Assembly (NCBI GenBank): GCA_028293545.1
Contig: JAQGOP010000047.1
Span: forward strand, 1-64,000
Length of the DNA: 64,000 bases
From: Verrucomicrobiota bacterium
Lineage (GTDB): Bacteria; Verrucomicrobiota; Verrucomicrobiia; Opitutales; Opitutaceae
Reading direction: 5' to 3'
Part shown: piece after piece, positions 25,167 through 33,267 of the stretch
Position numbering within the stretch: the first letter of the stretch is position 1
Layout: every line of letters begins with the position of its first letter
Position numbers and translations under genes: made by a program
Notes under the pieces: generated by a model
What the model was told of the DNA's origin: nothing
What the model saw: only the letters and a program-made list of their open reading frames with translations
Database searches by the model: none

Positions 25167-26276
25167 ATGCGCATCGGCCCGTACGAACTGTCATCGAACC
25201 TGTTTCTCTCGCCGCTCGCGGGCTATACGAACCTGCCCATGCGGGAAACGATCCGCGAACTCGGCGGGTTGGGCTGGGCCACGACAGACCTCGTCAACGC
25301 CCGTTCCCTCATTGAGCGGAATCCCACCGCGCTCAAACTCGTGGCCTCGTCCGCGGCCGACCGACCCCTTGCGATCCAGCTTTTCGGCAGCGTGCCGGAG
25401 GAAATGCGCGACGCCGCGCTGATCTGCGAGTCGCTCGGGGCCGAGTCGGTTGACATCAACATGGGCTGCCCGGTTCGCAAAGTCGTCAACATCGGCGGCG
25501 GCTCCGCCATGATGACCGAACTCGGCAAGACCGCGGCGCTGGTGCGCGGGATGATCGCGGCGGTGAAAATCCCGGTGACGGCGAAAATGCGCCTCGGTTG
25601 GGACGACGACAACCTGACGGCGCCGGATTTGGTGCGGGTCTTGGAAGATGTCGGCGTGGCCGCTGTTTTCGTGCACGGCCGCACGCGAGCCCAGGGCTTC
25701 AGTGGCACCGTGAATCTCGACGGGATCCGCAGCGTCGTCGCGGCCGCGCGGAAAATTCCCGTGATCGGAAATGGCGACGTCACCACGCCCGAGGCAGCCA
25801 GGCACATGATCGACGAAACCGGCTGCACTGGCGTGAGCATCGGGCGCGGGGCATTTTACGACCCGTGGATTTTTCGGCGGACCGATCATTACCTTCGCAC
25901 CGGCGAACTCACGCCCGAGCCAATTTTCGCGGAACGCATGGCGGTGCTGCGCCGCCATTTCGAACGTTACGTGGCTTTTTACGGGGAGGAGCATGGCTCG
26001 CGCCTGTTCCGCAAAGTCGCGCCGTGGTACGCCAAGCGCTTCGGGCCCGCGAAAAGTTTCAAGCGCCGCATCATCACGATCACCTCGCGTGCGGACTTCG
26101 ACGCCGCGGTCGCCGAGTACCTCACGTGGCGCGCGCCTTTCTGCGATGAGCAGGGCGAGCTGCTGCCGAAATTCCGGCCCGCACCGATGGTCGCATCCTT
26201 CATGGCGGAGGAAGGCGACGAACCGGCCGTGCGCTCGTCGATTCCGGTCCCGAAGGGGCCGGTCGAAGTCTGGTAG
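25167..26276 (+). CDS. tRNA-dihydrouridine synthase family protein
   Basis: 369 residues. Flavin-dependent TIM barrel with LSPLAGYTNLPMR at the N-terminus, NMGCPVRKV carrying the catalytic Cys (C101), and the phosphate-binding VIGNGDVTTPEAA and GVSIGRGAF motifs. Reduces uridine to dihydrouridine in tRNA D-loops. The C-terminal helical RNA-binding part is present. Start taken at the ATG of MRIGPYELSS; a GTG immediately after the preceding stop is an alternative. Which Dus subtype (A, B or C) is not decided. Confidence 0.93.
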   Translation: MRIGPYELSSNLFLSPLAGYTNLPMRETIRELGGLGWATTDLVNARSLIERNPTALKLVASSAADRPLAIQLFGSVPEEMRDAALICESLGAESVDINMGCPVRKVVNIGGGSAMMTELGKTAALVRGMIAAVKIPVTAKMRLGWDDDNLTAPDLVRVLEDVGVAAVFVHGRTRAQGFSGTVNLDGIRSVVAAARKIPVIGNGDVTTPEAARHMIDETGCTGVSIGRGAFYDPWIFRRTDHYLRTGELTPEPIFAERMAVLRRHFERYVAFYGEEHGSRLFRKVAPWYAKRFGPAKSFKRRIITITSRADFDAAVAEYLTWRAPFCDEQGELLPKFRPAPMVASFMAEEGDEPAVRSSIPVPKGPVEVW

Positions 26277-26317
26277 CGCGTCTTGCGCAGGGCGGCCGTG
26301 CGGGCAAGCCTCGCGGC

Positions 26318-26995
26318 ATGCCCAACGTCAGTCATTTCTGGGAACTCATCCTCGGCACGGTCGTTGCGCTGCTGCCGTTGATCAATCCCCTCACGGCCGC
26401 ACCCACGTTCCTGGCGATCACGGAGGGTGACACGCGCGAGCGTCGGCTGCAGCAGCTCCGCATGGCGTGCATCTACATGGTGGTCATCCTCGTGAGTTTC
26501 CTCATCGGCGGGACGTTCATCATGGGCTTCTTCGGCCTGTCGATCCCGGGCCTGCGCATCGCCGGCGGTCTCCTGGTCGCGGGCATCGGTTCCACCATGC
26601 TGATGGGGCCGCCGCGCGACCCGAACGAACAGCAGGCTGAACGCGCCGCGCGCGCCAAGCGCGACGTTTCGTTTTCGCCGCTCGCGATGCCGATGCTGAG
26701 CGGGCCGGGTTCGATCGCGGTGACGATTGGCTTCACTTCCCTCGCGACGCAGTGGGTCGACTACATCGCCATCATCCTCGGAATTGCGACCGTCGCGATC
26801 ATCACCTACGTCACGCTGCGCTTGTCGGAACGCGTGGTGCGCGTGATCGGGGTGAACGGCATGAACGCGCTGTCCAAGGTCATGGGCTTCCTGATCCTCT
26901 GCATCGGAGTCCAATTCGTCGTGAACGGCATCCTCAACATCGCGACCGACCCCGCGCTGATCCGCAGCATCCGCGACGCCATCATGAGCAGGTAG
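26318..26995 (+). CDS. MarC-family integral membrane protein
   Basis: 225 residues with six membrane helices, the full MarC length. Hallmarks are LLPLINPLTAAPTFLAIT at the N-terminus and SPLAMPMLSGPGSIAV in the middle. The family's transport function is unproven; earlier claims of a role in antibiotic resistance were withdrawn. Stands 41 bases after the Dus gene. Confidence 0.93.
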   Translation: MPNVSHFWELILGTVVALLPLINPLTAAPTFLAITEGDTRERRLQQLRMACIYMVVILVSFLIGGTFIMGFFGLSIPGLRIAGGLLVAGIGSTMLMGPPRDPNEQQAERAARAKRDVSFSPLAMPMLSGPGSIAVTIGFTSLATQWVDYIAIILGIATVAIITYVTLRLSERVVRVIGVNGMNALSKVMGFLILCIGVQFVVNGILNIATDPALIRSIRDAIMSR

Positions 26996-27010
26996 GCCGC
27001 AGGATTTGAA

Positions 27011-27145
27011 TGTAGCGCAGGCATCCTGCCTGCTTTGTTCCGCCTGCGATCCACTCCGTTCAAAAATCCTGATGCCCGGGATATTCCTCGTGGAGCGGAA
27101 CGGCGGCGTGGACTCGGCGTCAGCAGGCAGGATGCCTGCGCTACA
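27011..27145. repeat. Inverted-repeat element with 24-bp perfect arms (GTAGCGCAGGCATCCTGCC type)
   Basis: Left arm 27011-27034 and right arm 27122-27145 are perfect inverted copies. Each arm is itself a hairpin (GCAGGCA, TCC, TGCCTGC), so the element can fold as two small hairpins or one long stem. Related, diverged half-copies lie at 37157-37178, 52332-52360 and 59317-59346. It occupies the leader of the rhamnosidase gene. Confidence 0.9.
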
Positions 27146-27211
27146 AAGTCCGCGGCCGGATGCGGACTTCCCCCTCGACCGCACCGGTCAGACGTGTTGG
27201 GTTGCCGCCCG

Positions 27212-29560
27212 ATGCCCCCCAGCCTGCTCTCTGCCCCGGAGGACAAGATTTTTGCCCGCGCCGAGTGGATCTGGCCCTATGACCATCGCTGGGACCTGCA
27301 CAATGCGTATGCGCTTTTCCGCCGGGACTTCACGCTCCTGCGCGTGCCGCACCGGGCCCCGCTGTTCATCACCGCGGACCAGTCGTATCATCTCTATATC
27401 AACGGGGCCTTCGTCGGTCGCGGACCTGCGCGCGGATTCCAGTCACATTGGCCCTACGACGAAATCGACGTGGCTCGCTGGCTCGTCCCCGGGCGAAACG
27501 TCATCGCGGTCCGCGCGCACAACCCCGGCTTCAGCAATTTCCAATATGTCTCGGCCGGTTACGCCGGCCTCCTCGTCGCCGCCCACTGGGGCGCGGTGCG
27601 GATCCACAGCGACGCCGATTGGAGATGCCGGCTTCAGCCGAACGTGATCCGCGACACCGTCCAAGCCAGCCAGCAGCTTTTTTCACAAGAGCATTTTGAT
27701 GCGCGGCTGGGACTGCTCGATTGGATGAATTCGGATTTCGATGACGCGGGCTGGGGCAAGCCCAAGGGCCAGCGCCCCGGCGTGCTGCCGTGGGCCAACC
27801 TTGAGCCGCGGGGAATCCCGCAGCTCTTCGAGGAAGCTTCGCGCCCGGGGCGCGTCATCGGCAGCGGCGCAGGCGCGTGCGGCGCCGGCTGGGAGCAGGC
27901 GCGCAATCTCTATCTGCTGCGCCAAGGCGAGGACCATACGCATGCGATTGCCACCGGTGACGCCGGGCAGCTCGAAATCCCGGCGTCGGGCGACGGACAG
28001 TTTCGCAGCTACCTCATCGACCTTGGGAAACCGGTGGTGGGAAATTTTTCCATCACCGTCGGCGGCGCGCGTGGCGGCGAAACGATCGACTTCGTCTACA
28101 CCGAGATAATTTCGCCGGAAACCCTGGAGCCCGCCCTGCGTTTTCCGGATGGCAGCAGCGTGTCGTTCAGCAGCCGGCTGATCTGCCGGGCCGGTCGCAC
28201 CGAGCACATGTTTTACCATCCGTATGGTTTCCGCTACGCGATGATCGTGGTGCGAAATTCCTCCGCGCCGTTGACCGTTTCTCTCTGGTTGCGACGCACC
28301 GGCTATCCCGTCGAACGGCGCGGATCGTTCCAAAGTTCGGACCGCGGGCTCGAGCAGATCTGGGAAACCTGCGCGTGGTCCCAGCAGAACTGCATGCTCG
28401 ATGCGTACGTCGACACGCCGTGGCGCGAGCAGGCGCAGTGGTGGGGCGATGCGCGGGTGCAGGCGTGGAACACGTTTCATCTCAGCGGCGACGCACGGCT
28501 GTTTCGGCGCGGCATTTATCAAATCGGCGCGCAGACCACGTTTGACGGCCTGACGTACGGCCACGCGCCCACGATGGCGCATAACTGCATCATTCCCGAT
28601 TTCACGCTGATCTGGATTGTCACGCAGTGGGATTATTACTGGCAGACCGGCGATCTTCAGCCGTTCCGCGACCAGCGGGCGGTGATCGACGGGGCGCTCG
28701 GGTATTTCGCCGCCCACACCGGCAAGGACGGGCTGGTGCACTACGATCCCCGCTACTGGCTGTTCCTCGATTGGACGGAGCTGCCGCGCGACGGCGCTTC
28801 GAGCATTTATAATTTGTGGCTGCTGATTGCGCTCGAGCGATTGGCCGAAATGCACCGGCTCTCTCGCGACGCGGAAGCATCCGCGAAATGCACTCGTTGG
28901 GCGGCGCGGCTCCGCACGAAATTGCGGACGCTGGTGAATTCGCGCGGGCTGATGAGCGACGGCTACGATGCGAAGGGGAAGCTGCTCCGAAGCACTTCAC
29001 CCCACGCGCAAACCCTGGCCTTGATGACCGGTTTGGCGCCGAAGTCCGGTGCGGTGATGGAAGACTTTCTCCTCGAATACCTGCGCGATGAAAGCCCGCA
29101 CACCGCCAAACCCAGCGCATACTGGATCACGTATGTTTATTCGCTTCTGACCGACCTCGGCCACGGTGCGAAAGTCATCTCCCATCTTCGTCCGCGCTGG
29201 GAACCCATGGTTGCCCAAGGTTCGACGTTCGAACTTTTTCAGGACCATCCGGAGTTTCCGATCAGCCATTCCCACGCCTGGTCGGCGCACCCGCTTTTTC
29301 ACCTGATGGGAATCATCGGGGGAATCCGCCAGGTCGCGCCCGCTTGGAGGAAAATCCGTTTCGCTCCCGAGTTTGTGGGCGTATCCGGCGGCGCAACGGT
29401 GCCAACGCCCCGCGGCGCCATCAGCAGCCAGTGGGAACGGCGCGACCAGCAACTCCACGTCGAACTGAATCTGCCGCGCGGGATCACGGCGACGGTCGCA
29501 TTCGAAGGACAGCCTTCGCGCCACGTCACCGGCAAAAATCGCTGGACGCTGCGGGCGTAG
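27212..29560 (+). CDS. GH78-like alpha-L-rhamnosidase family protein
   Basis: 782 residues from MPPSLLSAPEDKIF. An N-terminal sugar-binding beta domain (about 15-150, with ITADQSYHLYINGAFVGRGP) is followed by another beta module and an (alpha/alpha)6 catalytic barrel (about 370-690). The segment DTPWREQAQWWGD corresponds to the GH78 acid region, with Glu in place as likely general acid. A C-terminal beta-sandwich closes the protein. No signal peptide is evident, so it probably acts on imported oligosaccharides. The frame continues 59 codons upstream through the repeat element, giving a QDACATK sequence that is repeat translation, not protein. Confidence 0.88.
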   Translation: MPPSLLSAPEDKIFARAEWIWPYDHRWDLHNAYALFRRDFTLLRVPHRAPLFITADQSYHLYINGAFVGRGPARGFQSHWPYDEIDVARWLVPGRNVIAVRAHNPGFSNFQYVSAGYAGLLVAAHWGAVRIHSDADWRCRLQPNVIRDTVQASQQLFSQEHFDARLGLLDWMNSDFDDAGWGKPKGQRPGVLPWANLEPRGIPQLFEEASRPGRVIGSGAGACGAGWEQARNLYLLRQGEDHTHAIATGDAGQLEIPASGDGQFRSYLIDLGKPVVGNFSITVGGARGGETIDFVYTEIISPETLEPALRFPDGSSVSFSSRLICRAGRTEHMFYHPYGFRYAMIVVRNSSAPLTVSLWLRRTGYPVERRGSFQSSDRGLEQIWETCAWSQQNCMLDAYVDTPWREQAQWWGDARVQAWNTFHLSGDARLFRRGIYQIGAQTTFDGLTYGHAPTMAHNCIIPDFTLIWIVTQWDYYWQTGDLQPFRDQRAVIDGALGYFAAHTGKDGLVHYDPRYWLFLDWTELPRDGASSIYNLWLLIALERLAEMHRLSRDAEASAKCTRWAARLRTKLRTLVNSRGLMSDGYDAKGKLLRSTSPHAQTLALMTGLAPKSGAVMEDFLLEYLRDESPHTAKPSAYWITYVYSLLTDLGHGAKVISHLRPRWEPMVAQGSTFELFQDHPEFPISHSHAWSAHPLFHLMGIIGGIRQVAPAWRKIRFAPEFVGVSGGATVPTPRGAISSQWERRDQQLHVELNLPRGITATVAFEGQPSRHVTGKNRWTLRA

Positions 29561-29596
29561 GGCCCGGCGAGTCGCCGACGGGCGGCGCTACGCCGC

Positions 29597-30724
29597 TCAG
29601 TAACGGCGCGATACCGACGCGCCGGAGGAATCCTTGAAAATGATCGTTTTCGTCGCGGGATCGACCGTCTCGAAGCGGATCGCCAGGCCGGCGTCGACGG
29701 TTTCACCCGCGCGAATCAGGCGGCCGTTGATGAACGCGCGTGACGGGCTGCCTTGGAACACCCCGCTGATCTTGGCGTCGGCCACGAAGGTGCGGAAAGA
29801 CTGGCTGGCCTCGACCTCGGCCTCGACCGCTTGGGTCGTCACGGTCACGCCCGGCGCGAGATCGGTGGTCGCATTCGAACTGGTTTCGCCCGATCTCGGC
29901 CGCGGCTTGACCACGTGCGCATCGGGGCGCTCAACCGGCTCCGGAACTTTTGCCACTTCGGTTTCGGGGGGAGGGGTCACAACTTCCGGCGGAGCGGTAA
30001 CCACGGGCCGCGGCGGCGGGATGCGGGTCGAGGGCGGCGGGGGCGGATTGATGAATTTGAATTTCGCGATCGCGAGGATCGACGCTGCCAGTCCGATGCT
30101 GAGCAATCCGACCAGCAGGAGCTTGAGAACTTTCCGACGGCGGGTCGCCGCGGCGAGCGCGGAAGGCGGGATCCGTCGGCCGGGAGGACCCGGGCGCCGC
30201 ACGCCGGGACGCGGAACATTGGGCCGCAACAGAACCGTGGGGCCAGCCGGCGGAGGCGCTCCTCCTTCGGACAGCGGCGGAACCATGACGGGAAAAGGCG
30301 GGGGCGATTTCTCGGCGTCCTCCTCGGGTTCATCCGCCGCCGCGGCTTCGATCGCTGCGCCGGGCACCTTGATCTTGAGTTTGATTTTCGGCTCTTCCGG
30401 CGCAGGCGGGGCCGGTGGCGCTTCGGCGGCGGCCTCATTTTCGGCCGGCAGTTCCGGCGGCGCCCCGGATTCAGCCGCCGCTTCCGGTTGCGGGCTGAGC
30501 TTCGGCTTCAGTTTGAAACGTTCGGCCGATGGCGCCGGCTCGGGTTCGGGAGTCGCAACGGTTTCAGAGGCAGGCTGGGCCGTTAATTTCGGCTTGAGAC
30601 GGATTTTCCCACCTTCGGGCTCGGGCGGAGCGCCGGGCGCCGCGGGCGCAGGCGGAGGGGTTTCTCCTTCCGGCCGCTGGCGCGGCTTCAGGCGAAGCGA
30701 AGGAGGCGGAGTCTCGTCACTCAT
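29597..30724 (-). CDS. Membrane protein with repeated LKPK basic motifs in a Pro/Glu-rich cytoplasmic tail
   Basis: 375 residues. The N-terminal 195 residues are low-complexity Pro/Ala/Glu with short basic repeats: LRLKPR (10-15), IRLKPK (41-46), FKLKPK (70-75) and IKLKIK (114-119), about 30-45 residues apart. One membrane helix follows (199-221), preceded by RRRK, which suggests the tail is cytoplasmic. The C-terminal part has a Pro-rich linker (225-285) and a small beta domain (304-375, INGRLIRAGETVDAGLAIRF) resembling GspC/PilP-like periplasmic domains. Specific function unknown. Confidence 0.7.
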   Translation of the reverse strand: MSDETPPPSLRLKPRQRPEGETPPPAPAAPGAPPEPEGGKIRLKPKLTAQPASETVATPEPEPAPSAERFKLKPKLSPQPEAAAESGAPPELPAENEAAAEAPPAPPAPEEPKIKLKIKVPGAAIEAAAADEPEEDAEKSPPPFPVMVPPLSEGGAPPPAGPTVLLRPNVPRPGVRRPGPPGRRIPPSALAAATRRRKVLKLLLVGLLSIGLAASILAIAKFKFINPPPPPSTRIPPPRPVVTAPPEVVTPPPETEVAKVPEPVERPDAHVVKPRPRSGETSSNATTDLAPGVTVTTQAVEAEVEASQSFRTFVADAKISGVFQGSPSRAFINGRLIRAGETVDAGLAIRFETVDPATKTIIFKDSSGASVSRRY

Positions 30725-30825
30725 GCGGTAAAAAAATGAAAACTAATTTTTGGCTGGCGCGAAACCAAAAAGATTCCCTCGCGGTCAATACCGGTCATCG
30801 TAGCTTTTCTTCAACAGCTTTATTT

Positions 30826-31074
30826 ATGAAACGTGCGCTCCTCATCATCCTCATGTTGCCTTTGTTTGCTGCCACGGGTTGCTGGCATCGAAAGGGCAAG
30901 ACCAAGGAAGTTACTGCGGTCGCCACCGATGTCGAGGAAGGCTTCAAACAACGTTGGGTCGACAAGCGCGCGGGTGAGCTCGTGGCCCTGGGGCAGCAGA
31001 ATGATGCCGCGCGCCAGCATGCGATTGAGGAGTTCCAAGCTCGCTACACTTACCTCCGGACCGCCGGGAAATGA
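30826..31074 (+). CDS. Small lipoprotein of unknown function
   Basis: 82 residues. MKRALLIILMLPLFAATGC ends in a lipobox, so the mature protein is a Cys-anchored lipoprotein of about 64 residues with a charged helical body (TDVEEGFKQRWVDKR). The stop overlaps the ATG of the RarD gene (ATGA), so the two are translationally coupled. No family recognised. Confidence 0.75.
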   Translation: MKRALLIILMLPLFAATGCWHRKGKTKEVTAVATDVEEGFKQRWVDKRAGELVALGQQNDAARQHAIEEFQARYTYLRTAGK

Positions 31075-31976
31075 GCAGTGACGCCAGCCGGGGCGCCGCT
31101 CGCGGCGCCCTCGCCGCTGCTGGCTGCTATTTTTGCTGGGGGCTGTTCCCGATTTACTGGAAACAGCTGTCCGCGATCTACGCCGCGCAAATCATCGCGC
31201 ACCGCCATGTGTGGTCGCTGGGCTTCGTCCTGATCCTGATGGGCGCGGGCGCCGGATTTTCCGAGCTGCGCGCCGCCCTGTTCTCTCCCATCGCGTTGAA
31301 ATGGCACGCACTCAGCGGGGGCCTCCTCACCGTCAATTGGCTCGTTTACGTCTGGGGCGTGAACCATGGCCACGTCCTCGAAACCAGCCTTGGCTACTTC
31401 CTGGTCCCCTTGGTCAACGTCGCTCTGGGCCGCCTTGTCCTGCACGAACGCCTCCGGCGCGCCCAATGGATCGCCATCGGCTTCGCGGTCGCCGGCGTCA
31501 CGCTGCTGCTCGCCGGCCTGGGGCGCCTGCCGTGGATCGCCCTTACGCTCGCGGTCACCTTTGGAATTTATGGGCTGCTCCGGAAGAAATCCCCGCTGGG
31601 GCCGCTCATCGGTTTGGGATTGGAAACGCTGCTGCTTTTCCCGTTCGCGCTCGGCTACCTGATCTGGACCCAAGCCAACGGGACGGGAGCCTTGGGACGG
31701 GTCGGCGTGCCTGAGCACATCATGGTGTTCGCGGCCGGCATCGTGACCGCGATCCCGCTGCTGCTCTTCGCCTATGGCGCGCGGCGGATCCGGCTCTCGA
31801 CGCTTGGCTTGCTCCAATACATCGCGCCGACGGTCCAGTTCATCCTCGGCGTCTGGGTTTTTCACGAGCCGTTCTCCCGGGAACGCGCCGCGGCGTTCGC
31901 CTTCATCTGGTGCGGGCTGGCGCTCTACACGGCAGACAACCTGTGGGCGCAGCGGGGGCGTGAAGTTAAAGGCTGA
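31071..31976 (+). CDS. rarD: RarD-family EamA transporter
   Basis: 301 residues with ten membrane helices. The N-terminal CYFCWGLFPIYWKQL, the IAHRHVWSL motif and NWLVYVWGVNHGHVLETSLG are the RarD hallmarks that set this branch of the DMT superfamily apart. Many RarD proteins were called chloramphenicol-resistance permeases; the real substrate is not known. Coupled to the upstream lipoprotein by a four-base overlap. Confidence 0.92.
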   Translation: MSSDASRGAARGALAAAGCYFCWGLFPIYWKQLSAIYAAQIIAHRHVWSLGFVLILMGAGAGFSELRAALFSPIALKWHALSGGLLTVNWLVYVWGVNHGHVLETSLGYFLVPLVNVALGRLVLHERLRRAQWIAIGFAVAGVTLLLAGLGRLPWIALTLAVTFGIYGLLRKKSPLGPLIGLGLETLLLFPFALGYLIWTQANGTGALGRVGVPEHIMVFAAGIVTAIPLLLFAYGARRIRLSTLGLLQYIAPTVQFILGVWVFHEPFSRERAAAFAFIWCGLALYTADNLWAQRGREVKG

Positions 31977-32103
31977 AAGTTGAACGCGGAAGGGCAGGAG
32001 CGCTTTGTCCCCGCTCGTTCGGTGTTTTGGTCGAACCGCTCGAGTCCGAATCCGAGCTTACAATTTTCAACTGTCCGGCCCTTTCAAATTCCCCCATCCG
32101 CCC

Positions 32104-32574
32104 TCAGTCCGCCTTGATTTCGAGCAGCTCGATTTCGAACACCAGCGTGGCGTTGCGCGGGATGCGGCCGGATTGGCCGCGCGTGCCATAGGCCAGCTCC
32201 GGCGGGACGATCAGCAGCCGGCGCTCGCCGCGTTTCATTTGGGGCAAAGTATAATCCCAGCCTTGGATCACCTGCTCGCGACCCACGCGGAAAACGAACG
32301 GCTTAGCGGGGTTGGCCGATTGGTCGAACGTCGTGCCATTGAGAAAACTGCCCTTGTAGAGCACCGCGACGGTTTCACCGGGCAGCGGATTGAGGCCCGT
32401 TCCCTCGCGGAGGATGATATACCGGATGCCGGTGCTGTCCTTTTTGGCGCTGGGCCATTTCTGCTGCACGATTTCCAGGTCTTCCTCCGGCAGCTTCTCG
32501 CGTTGCGCGTGAAGAACAGGGACCGCCAGCAAGGCCAGCAGGAGCACAGAGAGACGAATGAGGGGGGAACGCAT
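32104..32574 (-). CDS. Secreted FKBP-type peptidyl-prolyl isomerase
   Basis: 156 residues. Signal peptide MRSPLIRLSVLLLALLAVPV, cleaved near VLHA, then one FKBP domain (about 60-155) with VLYKGSFLNGTTFDQS, QVIQGWDYTLPQMKRGERR and LAYGTRG, covering the usual active-site positions. Speeds proline cis-trans isomerisation during folding of envelope proteins. Confidence 0.93.
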   Translation of the reverse strand: MRSPLIRLSVLLLALLAVPVLHAQREKLPEEDLEIVQQKWPSAKKDSTGIRYIILREGTGLNPLPGETVAVLYKGSFLNGTTFDQSANPAKPFVFRVGREQVIQGWDYTLPQMKRGERRLLIVPPELAYGTRGQSGRIPRNATLVFEIELLEIKAD

Positions 32575-32597
32575 GGCAGGGTTTTCTTTAGTGGAGA

Positions 32598-33218
32598 TTA
32601 AACGAATGACACGGACTTTTTCATCGCCGGGTGCGCCGCCGCCAGCGCCAGCGCCCGGCCGAGCAGCGTCCGGCCCGGTTCCATCCGGTGCCACGGGGAC
32701 GCCCCCGATGGATGCGGCAGCGGAATGCAGTCGGCGAGGTAACCGCGGTAGTTGATCTGGAACGACTGCCCGATCGTCTCGATCAGCGGGCGCTCACCGA
32801 GGAATTGCGAGATGGCAAGTTTCCCGACGGGCAGCACCAACTGGGGTTTCAAGAGGGCAAACTCGCGCTCGAGCCACGCGGAGCAATTCGCGATCTCGTC
32901 CGGCGCCGGCACACGATCGCCGCCCTCCGGCCGTTTCCCGGGAAAACAGCGGCAGACCGCGGCAAAATAGATCCCATTGCGAACCTCGTCCTCCGTCCAA
33001 CCCGGAGCTTGGGCGAACCATTTGAAGAGTGTCTTGCCCGCGGTCCAGGCGAAGGGTCGCCCCAGCACTGGCTCCTTGTCGCCCGGCGCCTGGCCGACCA
33101 GCAGGACGCGGCTCAGCGTCGGACGCCCGACCACGGGAGGACGGTGCATCCGCGGGCAGCGCACGCAGGCGCGCAGCTGCGCGAGGTGTTCTTCGACGGT
33201 TGGGACTTTCCTGCTCAT
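32598..33218 (-). CDS. Iron-sulfur uracil-DNA glycosylase superfamily protein
   Basis: 206 residues from MSRKVPTVEEHL. CxxC at C18/C21, further Cys at 89/91 and 112 could ligate a 4Fe-4S cluster as in family 4/5 glycosylases. The uracil-pocket motif GQAPGDKEPVLGRPF (43-57) and the late HPSG motif (169-172) are clear. Removes uracil from DNA by base excision. The motif Gly-Gln-Ala-Pro-Gly-Asp points to the family 5-like branch, but the subtype is not firm. Directly downstream of the helicase gene in the same direction, 49 bases away. Confidence 0.88.
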   Translation of the reverse strand: MSRKVPTVEEHLAQLRACVRCPRMHRPPVVGRPTLSRVLLVGQAPGDKEPVLGRPFAWTAGKTLFKWFAQAPGWTEDEVRNGIYFAAVCRCFPGKRPEGGDRVPAPDEIANCSAWLEREFALLKPQLVLPVGKLAISQFLGERPLIETIGQSFQINYRGYLADCIPLPHPSGASPWHRMEPGRTLLGRALALAAAHPAMKKSVSFV

Positions 33219-33267
33219 CGCGCCGATGCTGGGGAATGCCCGCACCGGCGCGCAAGCCCGGGAAGTC

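Noticed and set aside
27035..27211. Upstream extension of the rhamnosidase coding region
   Set aside because: The extension translates through the inverted repeat and gives non-family sequence; the start at 27212 directly precedes the conserved domain.
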